Source: Deltaproteobacteria bacterium (lineage in GTDB: Bacteria > Myxococcota > Polyangia > Polyangiales > B10-G4). From it: a stretch of DNA of 11,367 bases. The translations under genes were made by a program, and so were the position numbers. Under the pieces are notes generated by a model. The model was not told the origin of the DNA. It saw nothing but the letters and a program-made list of their open reading frames with translations, and did not search any database. Each line of letters opens with the position of its first letter. Position 1 is the stretch's first letter. The stretch covers positions 1 through 11,367 of the forward strand of contig JAFDCW010000056.1 of the NCBI GenBank assembly GCA_019312705.1, read 5' to 3'. Shown one piece after another: positions 6,723-11,367 of this stretch.

Positions 6723-9700
6723 CCGATTCGCCCGAGACACCACCCACGCCGCCGGCGATGGGCTGGGAAGCGCTGATCGGCTGGTTCATCGAGAACAAAC
6801 TCGTCGTCTTCGTCCTTTGCGCCATGCTCATCGCGGGGGGCTTCTACGTCTCGCCCTTCGCGTGGGACATGGGGGGAGTGCCTCGCGACCCGGTCCCCGT
6901 CGATGCCATTCCGGACATCGGCGAGAATCAGCAAATCGTCTTTACCGAATGGGCGGGACGGTCCCCCCGGGACATCGAAGACCAGATCACCTATCCGCTG
7001 ACGACCGCGCTGCTCGGGATCCCGGGAGTGCGCACCGTTCGCAGCTCGTCAGCGTTCGGCTTCTCCTCCATCTACGTCATCTTCGGTGACGACGTAGAGT
7101 TCTATTGGTCGCGCTCACGCGTCCTCGAAAAGCTCGCATCCCTCGCTCCAGGGACGGTCCCAGACGGGGTGACGCCCACCCTCGGCCCCGACGCAACGGC
7201 CCTCGGGCAGGTCTTTTGGTACACCCTCGAAGGCCAGGACGCCGACGGAAACGTCGTCGGCGGCTGGGACCCGGATGAGCTCCGGAGCATCCAAGACTGG
7301 ACGGTGCGCTACGCGCTCCAATCTGTCGAAGGCGTCAGCGAAGTGGCCTCCATCGGCGGCTTCGTCCGGGAGTATCAGGTCGACGTCGACCCCGAGGCGC
7401 TCCGAGCCCACGGCGTCACCCTCGCCCAGGTTGCGGGCGCCGTCCGCGACTCCAACCTCGACGTCGGTGCCCGCACCCTCGAGATCAACAGCGTCGAGTA
7501 TATGGTCCGCGGCCTCGGCTTCATCGAAGGGATCGACGACCTCGAGGCCACTGTCGTCGTCGCCCGAGAGAACACACCCATCCGCATCCGAGACGTCGCT
7601 CGCGTGGCCCTCGGACCGGCTCTACGCCGCGGCGTCCTCGACGATGAAGGGGCCTCCGCCGTCGGCGGCGTAGTGGTTGCTCGCTACCTGGAAAACCCTC
7701 TCTTGGTGATCTCCGGGGTCAAAGAGAAACTCGCACAAATCCAGGCGGGTCTGCCGAGGCGGACCCTCGAAGACGGCACCGTCAGCCAAGTCACGGTCGT
7801 GCCCTTCTACGACCGCACGACCTTGATCCACGAGACCCTCGACACGCTCTCGACCTCGCTCTTTCAGGAGATCCTGATCACCATCATCGTGGTGCTCATC
7901 ATGCTGCGCAACTTGCGCAGCTCGCTCTTGATCTCCGCGATGCTGCCCCTCGGGGTGCTCGGGACCTTCGTGGTGATGAAGCTCACCGGCGTCGACGCGA
8001 ACATCATGGCGTTGGGCGGGATAGCCATCGCAATAGGCACGATGGTGGATATCAGCATCGTCTTCGTCGAGAACATCAATCAGCACCTCGACGAAGCCAA
8101 ACCTGGGGAGGATCGAGCGGTGGTCGTTCGGCGCTCGGCGGCGGAGGTCGCGCCGGCGGTCCTGACCTCGGTGCTCACGACCGTGGTCAGTTTTTTGCCA
8201 GTCTTCGGGCTCTCCTCTTCGGAGCTGCGGCTCTTCGCGCCCCTCGCGTTCACCAAGACCTTCGCGATGACGGGCACGCTGGTCTTGGCCATCCTGATCC
8301 TCCCCGGCGCGGCCCTCATCGTCCTTCGGCGTCGCCCCGCTCCCCTCGACGCGGCGGTCACCGGCTTCAAGCGATGGACGCGCTCGATCTTTCGGGTCGA
8401 GCACGCCCGCGATTGGATCTTCACCGCACTCGGTTTCGGGCTCATGTATTGGAGCCCGGTCGGCGGTCTCCTCGTCGCGGCGCTGGGCGCCTACCGCCTC
8501 GCTCGGCCGCTGCTCCCAGGCAAGACAAACGAGCGGCTGACCCTCGCCGAGAATGTCGTGGCGATCGTCGCGGTGTCGCTCCTCCTCGCGAAGGACTGGC
8601 TCCCCCTCGGCCACGGCGCGGGCCTAGTGGTCAACGTCCTCTTCGTCGGCGGTCTGCTCGTCCTGCTGATGGGTACGTTTCGCGCCTTCGAAGCGGCATA
8701 CCCCACCCTCCTCCGGGCAATCTTGCGCCACAAGCTCGCCTTCCTCTCCATACCCCTCTTGCTCTTCGTCTTCGGGGTCACGGCCCTGGCCGGCTTCGAC
8801 CGGCTCTTCTTCTTCTTGCCCCAAGCGGTGCGCACCAGCGCGCCCGTCAGCGCCGTGGCCCACGCGTTGCCCGGCTTCGGGCGGGAGTACATGCCGCCCT
8901 TCGACGAAGGCTCATTCCTCTATATGCCCACGACGATGCCTCACGCCTCCATTGGCGAGGCGATGGGCATGCTCTCGAACATGGACGCGGCGATCGCGGA
9001 GATCCCCGAGGTCGATCGAGTGGTTGGCAAACTCGGGCGCGTCGAAAGCTCCCTCGACCCCGCCCCGATCGCGATGGTCGAGACGGTCATCACCTACCTC
9101 CCCGAATACCGCGTGAGCGAAAACGGCGAACGCGTTCGCCAGTGGCGGGACCACATTCGCTCGCCGTCGGACATCTGGGACGAAATCGTGCGCGCAGCGG
9201 AGGTCCCGGGAATGACCGGGGCCCCTGTCCTCATGCCCATCGCCGCGCGGATCGTCATGTTGCAGAGCGGGATGCGCGCGCCCATGGGCATCAAGGTTCG
9301 CGGCCCCAGCCTCGAGGTAATCGAGGCATTCGGGCTCGCCCTCGAGGACATCCTCAAGACGGTGCCGGCGATCAAGGAGGGGACCGTGTTCGCGGACCGC
9401 GTGGTGGGCAAACCCTACCTGGAGATCGAGATCGACCGCGAGGCCATCGGTCGCTACGGCTTGTCGATCGTCGAGGTGCAGCGCGTCCTGCAGGTCGCCC
9501 TCGGGGGTATGACCCTCACCCGGACCGTCGAGGGGCGCGAGAGGTATCCCGTCCGGGTCCGCTATATGCGCGAGGAACGCGACAGCATCGAAGCCCTGGA
9601 GCGGGTCTTCGTCAACACATCGACCGGCGACCCCATCCCGCTGACCCAGCTCGCAAACATCACCTACGTCCGCGGTCCCCAGGTCATCAAGGCAGAAGAC

Positions 9701-10492
9701 ACCTTCCTCACGAGCTACGTCCTCTTCGACCGCCAACCGGACGTCGCCGAGGTTCAGACCGTGGAGCAGGCCCAGGCGATCCTGGAGGCAAAAATCGCCA
9801 GCGGCGAGCTGGTCGTCCCTGCCGGGGTGAGCTTCGAGTTCGCCGGTTCGTACGAGAACCAGGTTCGGAGTGAAAAGAGCCTGATGATGCTGGTTCCGAT
9901 CGCCCTAGCCTTCGTATTCATCCTCCTCTACCTCCAGTTTCATCGAGTCGCGGTCACCGCGGTCATTTACACGGGCGTCGCGGTCGCCGTCTCCGGGGGC
10001 TTCACGTTGTTGTGGCTCTATGGCCAGCCCTGGTTCTTGAACTTCGATGTTCTCGGCACACCGATGCGCGATCTCTTCCAGGTCGGGACGATCAACATGT
10101 CGGTCGCGGTGTGGATTGGTTTCATCGCCTTGGTGGGAATCGCGACCGACGACGGCGTCGTGGTGTCGACCTACTTGAAGCAGACCTTCGACCGCGACCC
10201 TCCGAAGTCCGTGGACGACGTCCGGGCCCTGACGCTGACGGCGGGTACCCGCCGGGTACGGCCGTGTCTCATGACCACGGCGACGACGATTTTGGCGCTG
10301 CTGCCAGTGATCACCTCCCAGGGGCGGGGCGCCGACATCATGGTTCCGATGGCCCTCCCGTCAGTTGGCGGGATGCTGGTCGAACTGATGACCCTCTTCG
10401 TCGTGCCGGTGCTCTACTGCGCCGTCGAAGAGTGGAAGGTTCGGCGCCGAGGACCTGACGGGACCGAAACCGAGGCCCCTGTCCCCGCCTGA
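6719..10492 (+). CDS. cusA: CusA-like heavy-metal RND efflux pump (Cu(I)/Ag(I) type), extended form
   Basis: A 1257-residue inner-membrane proton-driven exporter, about 200 longer than E. coli CusA (1047). TM1 is about 27-45, followed by the porter domain with the family's V-D-A-I-P-D (61-66) and L-G-P-D-A-T (155-160). TM4 holds the proton-relay acids D444 and E451, equivalent to CusA D405 and E412 by alignment from memory. The second periplasmic half keeps the Met triad M736 (L-Y-M-P-T-T), M786 (A-M-V-E-T) and M847 (V-M-L-Q-S), the Cu(I)/Ag(I) ligands M573, M623 and M672 in CusA. Differences: an insertion of about 100 hydrophobic residues (about 541-653) between TM6 and TM7, an extra segment after TM7 (about 692-720), and Cys1183 where CusA has the relay Lys984. 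Start: TTG 6719 overlaps the adaptor stop by 4 bp with GGGG 8 nt upstream; the next ATG (6758) lacks a ribosome binding site. Copper or silver is inferred from the Met triad. Confidence 0.94.
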   Translation: MTDSPETPPTPPAMGWEALIGWFIENKLVVFVLCAMLIAGGFYVSPFAWDMGGVPRDPVPVDAIPDIGENQQIVFTEWAGRSPRDIEDQITYPLTTALLGIPGVRTVRSSSAFGFSSIYVIFGDDVEFYWSRSRVLEKLASLAPGTVPDGVTPTLGPDATALGQVFWYTLEGQDADGNVVGGWDPDELRSIQDWTVRYALQSVEGVSEVASIGGFVREYQVDVDPEALRAHGVTLAQVAGAVRDSNLDVGARTLEINSVEYMVRGLGFIEGIDDLEATVVVARENTPIRIRDVARVALGPALRRGVLDDEGASAVGGVVVARYLENPLLVISGVKEKLAQIQAGLPRRTLEDGTVSQVTVVPFYDRTTLIHETLDTLSTSLFQEILITIIVVLIMLRNLRSSLLISAMLPLGVLGTFVVMKLTGVDANIMALGGIAIAIGTMVDISIVFVENINQHLDEAKPGEDRAVVVRRSAAEVAPAVLTSVLTTVVSFLPVFGLSSSELRLFAPLAFTKTFAMTGTLVLAILILPGAALIVLRRRPAPLDAAVTGFKRWTRSIFRVEHARDWIFTALGFGLMYWSPVGGLLVAALGAYRLARPLLPGKTNERLTLAENVVAIVAVSLLLAKDWLPLGHGAGLVVNVLFVGGLLVLLMGTFRAFEAAYPTLLRAILRHKLAFLSIPLLLFVFGVTALAGFDRLFFFLPQAVRTSAPVSAVAHALPGFGREYMPPFDEGSFLYMPTTMPHASIGEAMGMLSNMDAAIAEIPEVDRVVGKLGRVESSLDPAPIAMVETVITYLPEYRVSENGERVRQWRDHIRSPSDIWDEIVRAAEVPGMTGAPVLMPIAARIVMLQSGMRAPMGIKVRGPSLEVIEAFGLALEDILKTVPAIKEGTVFADRVVGKPYLEIEIDREAIGRYGLSIVEVQRVLQVALGGMTLTRTVEGRERYPVRVRYMREERDSIEALERVFVNTSTGDPIPLTQLANITYVRGPQVIKAEDTFLTSYVLFDRQPDVAEVQTVEQAQAILEAKIASGELVVPAGVSFEFAGSYENQVRSEKSLMMLVPIALAFVFILLYLQFHRVAVTAVIYTGVAVAVSGGFTLLWLYGQPWFLNFDVLGTPMRDLFQVGTINMSVAVWIGFIALVGIATDDGVVVSTYLKQTFDRDPPKSVDDVRALTLTAGTRRVRPCLMTTATTILALLPVITSQGRGADIMVPMALPSVGGMLVELMTLFVVPVLYCAVEEWKVRRRGPDGTETEAPVPA

Positions 10493-10770
10493 GTCGAGGT
10501 GCGGCCGCGGCGACGTGGGAGCGCTCCCCGACCACGATGACTCCGAGACCGCCCCATGAACGTCCACCCCATCGCTCGAGGATCTCCATCTGCTTCGCGA
10601 TATGGACTTCGATTTCAACATGTGGGCTCCCGCAGCCCGTGGGGGGGCATCACCCAGGCGACAGCGAAGTGCCTGCGGCGCCCTCGAGCGACACTGTCAC
10701 TGCGCGCGTAAACTGCCCCGAAGGCCGAAGGCCCTTTCATGATTCGAAGCGCCGTGCATGCGCTACGGCG
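10493..10770. other. Intergenic gap between the pump operon and the next gene
   Basis: A 278-bp gap in which I see no convincing gene. It holds a perfect 12-bp palindrome GGGAGCGCTCCC (10517-10528), an enclosing CGTGG/CCACG pair (10514-10518, 10532-10536), a GGGCT/AGCCC hairpin (10624-10638) and a tandem 7-bp repeat CGAAGGC (10719-10732). None is followed by a T-run, so no canonical intrinsic terminator is visible. No tandem GTGACC-N5-GGTCAC pair and no good -24/-12 element was found, so the next gene is probably not in the same regulon by this criterion. An ATG at 10557 opens 52 codons of unremarkable composition, considered non-coding. Confidence 0.5.
10514..10536. repeat. Nested inverted repeat downstream of the pump gene
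   Basis: Outer arms CGTGG and CCACG enclose a perfect palindrome GGGAGCGCTCCC at 10517-10528, starting 22 bp after the pump stop codon. It could weakly fold in RNA at the operon end or be a protein site; no T-tract follows, so intrinsic termination is not supported. Confidence 0.35.
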
Positions 10771-11367
10771 ATGATGGAAAAGAAGCTCTCTCCCGTCGCC
10801 TGGATCGCCGCTGGCTGCGGGCTCCTCATGGTCCTGGGGACCTGTTGCGGAGCCGGTACCGCGGTCTACTTCACGTCCAATGTCCCCGTCTCCGAGCCCT
10901 TCGGCAGCGGGGGGCCAATCCCCAACGTGGGCGGCGGCGGGCCCATCCCGGATATGGGCGGTGGAGGGCCCGTTCCGCTGCAGCCGCCCCAGGCCCGTCC
11001 CGCGAACCCCAGGCCCCAGAAGGCCTCCTATACCGTGAACGCGACGGTCCTGATCACGACGGGGCCACCGGGCGTCTCCTTCGGTGACGCCTGCAGTGTC
11101 ACCCTCGAAGTCCGCCCCGCACCCGCAAACCCCGATGGCTATTGGTGCAAGGTCACCGCGACGTGCGCCGATGTCGTCGTCTATGGAGGGCAAGAGAACA
11201 ACGGCTTCGTGCCTTGCGGCATCACCGACTCTCCCCTCCAGGCTTCCGTTGAAGACGGTGAGACCACGGCCATCGACACCGACGGCGCGTTCCGCCTGGA
11301 CACGGCCCAGGGCCATCTTCACATCCGCGACGACGCCCGGGGCGCCCTCGGAGCCTTCGACATCGAG
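10771..11367 (+). CDS. Membrane-anchored protein with Gly/Pro repeat linker and 4-Cys C-terminal domain, function unknown (right end open)
   Basis: I do not recognise a family. From ATG 10771 (or the adjacent ATG 10774) 199 codons stay open to the window edge. Layout: basic head M-M-E-K-K, one hydrophobic anchor (about residues 9-34) containing Cys16, Cys25 and Cys26, a Gly/Pro-rich linker of three 9-residue repeats (45-71), a Pro/Arg/Gln stretch (71-84), and a beta-rich-looking domain (about 85-199) with four Cys (108, 126, 132, 149) that could form two disulfides in the periplasm or outside. Single-anchor proteins with such linkers are common in myxobacteria-like genomes (general knowledge). 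Cys25 or Cys26 within the hydrophobic part is not a convincing lipobox. No clear Shine-Dalgarno sequence is seen; no other in-frame start occurs between about 10729 and 10771. It has the same direction as the pump operon, but the 278-bp gap suggests separate transcription. The continuous frame, biased codons and signal-anchor architecture support coding. Confidence 0.75.
   Translation, partial: MMEKKLSPVAWIAAGCGLLMVLGTCCGAGTAVYFTSNVPVSEPFGSGGPIPNVGGGGPIPDMGGGGPVPLQPPQARPANPRPQKASYTVNATVLITTGPPGVSFGDACSVTLEVRPAPANPDGYWCKVTATCADVVVYGGQENNGFVPCGITDSPLQASVEDGETTAIDTDGAFRLDTAQGHLHIRDDARGALGAFDIE
10903..10983 (+). repeat. Three tandem 27-bp coding repeats (Gly/Pro linker)
   Basis: Three in-frame units at 10903-10929, 10930-10956 and 10957-10983 encode GSGGPIPNV, GGGGPIPDM and GGGGPVPLQ. 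Period 27 bp, divergent at third positions, so an older duplication or selection for a flexible spacer between the membrane anchor and the C-terminal domain. Confidence 0.8.

Noticed and set aside
7622..8614. 330-codon minus-strand frame inside the pump gene
   Set aside because: Asp/Arg/Glu/His-rich low-quality translation opposite a highly conserved RND gene; a shadow frame.
8374..9873. 499-codon plus-strand frame inside the pump gene
   Set aside because: Arg/Gly/Pro-rich shadow in another frame of the pump gene, with no domain signature.
10514..10536. Intrinsic terminator after the pump operon
   Set aside because: A GC-rich inverted repeat is present but no T-run follows, so the call is not supported.
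10684..10700. Possible fifth regulator dyad before the last gene
   Set aside because: Right half TGTCAC matches 5 of 6, but the left half matches only 3 of 6 and there is no second copy 20 bp away and no -24/-12 element after it.
10557..10715. Small plus-strand frame of 52 codons in the gap after the pump gene
   Set aside because: Arg/Ser-rich, no ribosome binding site and no recognisable motif; more likely non-coding.
10615..11322. 235-codon minus-strand frame at the right end
   Set aside because: The opposite-strand frame from 10771 has a membrane anchor and structured linker repeats; this one has no signal, domain or ribosome binding site.

Overview
The window comes from a GC-rich bacterium, probably a Gram-negative of the myxobacterial/deltaproteobacterial type. 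That placement is inferred from the GC-rich codon use, an outer-membrane tripartite pump, a sigma54-dependent activator, lipoproteins and a Gly/Pro-linker surface protein; nothing here fixes the taxon. No mobile element, CRISPR array, tRNA or rRNA was seen.

Layout: (1) At the left edge, on the minus strand, lies the first 49 codons of a lipoprotein gene that runs out of the window. (2) A divergent control region of about 210 bp follows. (3) A two-component operon comes next: a membrane histidine kinase with a His-rich periplasmic sensor, overlapping by 4 bp an NtrC-family activator with receiver, AAA+ (GAFTGA) and Fis-type HTH domains. (4) A 147-bp control region follows. (5) A Cus-type tripartite monovalent-metal efflux operon comes next: an outer-membrane factor (lipoprotein), a periplasmic adaptor with metal-binding modules at both ends, and a long CusA-like RND pump. 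These genes overlap by 14 and 4 bp. (6) After a 278-bp gap, a membrane-anchored protein of unknown function with a Gly/Pro repeat linker and four C-terminal cysteines runs off the right edge.

The most interesting observation is regulatory. Upstream of both the kinase gene and the pump operon there is a -24/-12 (sigma54) promoter candidate preceded by two tandem 17-bp dyads of the form GTGACC-N5-GGTCAC. In both places the two dyad centres are exactly 20 bp apart, about two helical turns. These four sites (227-243, 247-263, 3262-3278, 3282-3298) are the natural candidates for the enhancer sites of the NtrC-type regulator. They suggest a self-amplifying metal-response circuit: the kinase senses periplasmic metal, the phosphorylated regulator binds tandem dyads, and sigma54 RNA polymerase transcribes both the sensor operon and the pump. 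The first pair also lies upstream of the divergent lipoprotein, which has its own weaker -24/-12-like element. That layout recalls the divergent zraP/zraSR locus of E. coli.

The pump keeps the three-methionine Cu(I)/Ag(I) site of CusA, so copper or silver is the most likely substrate.
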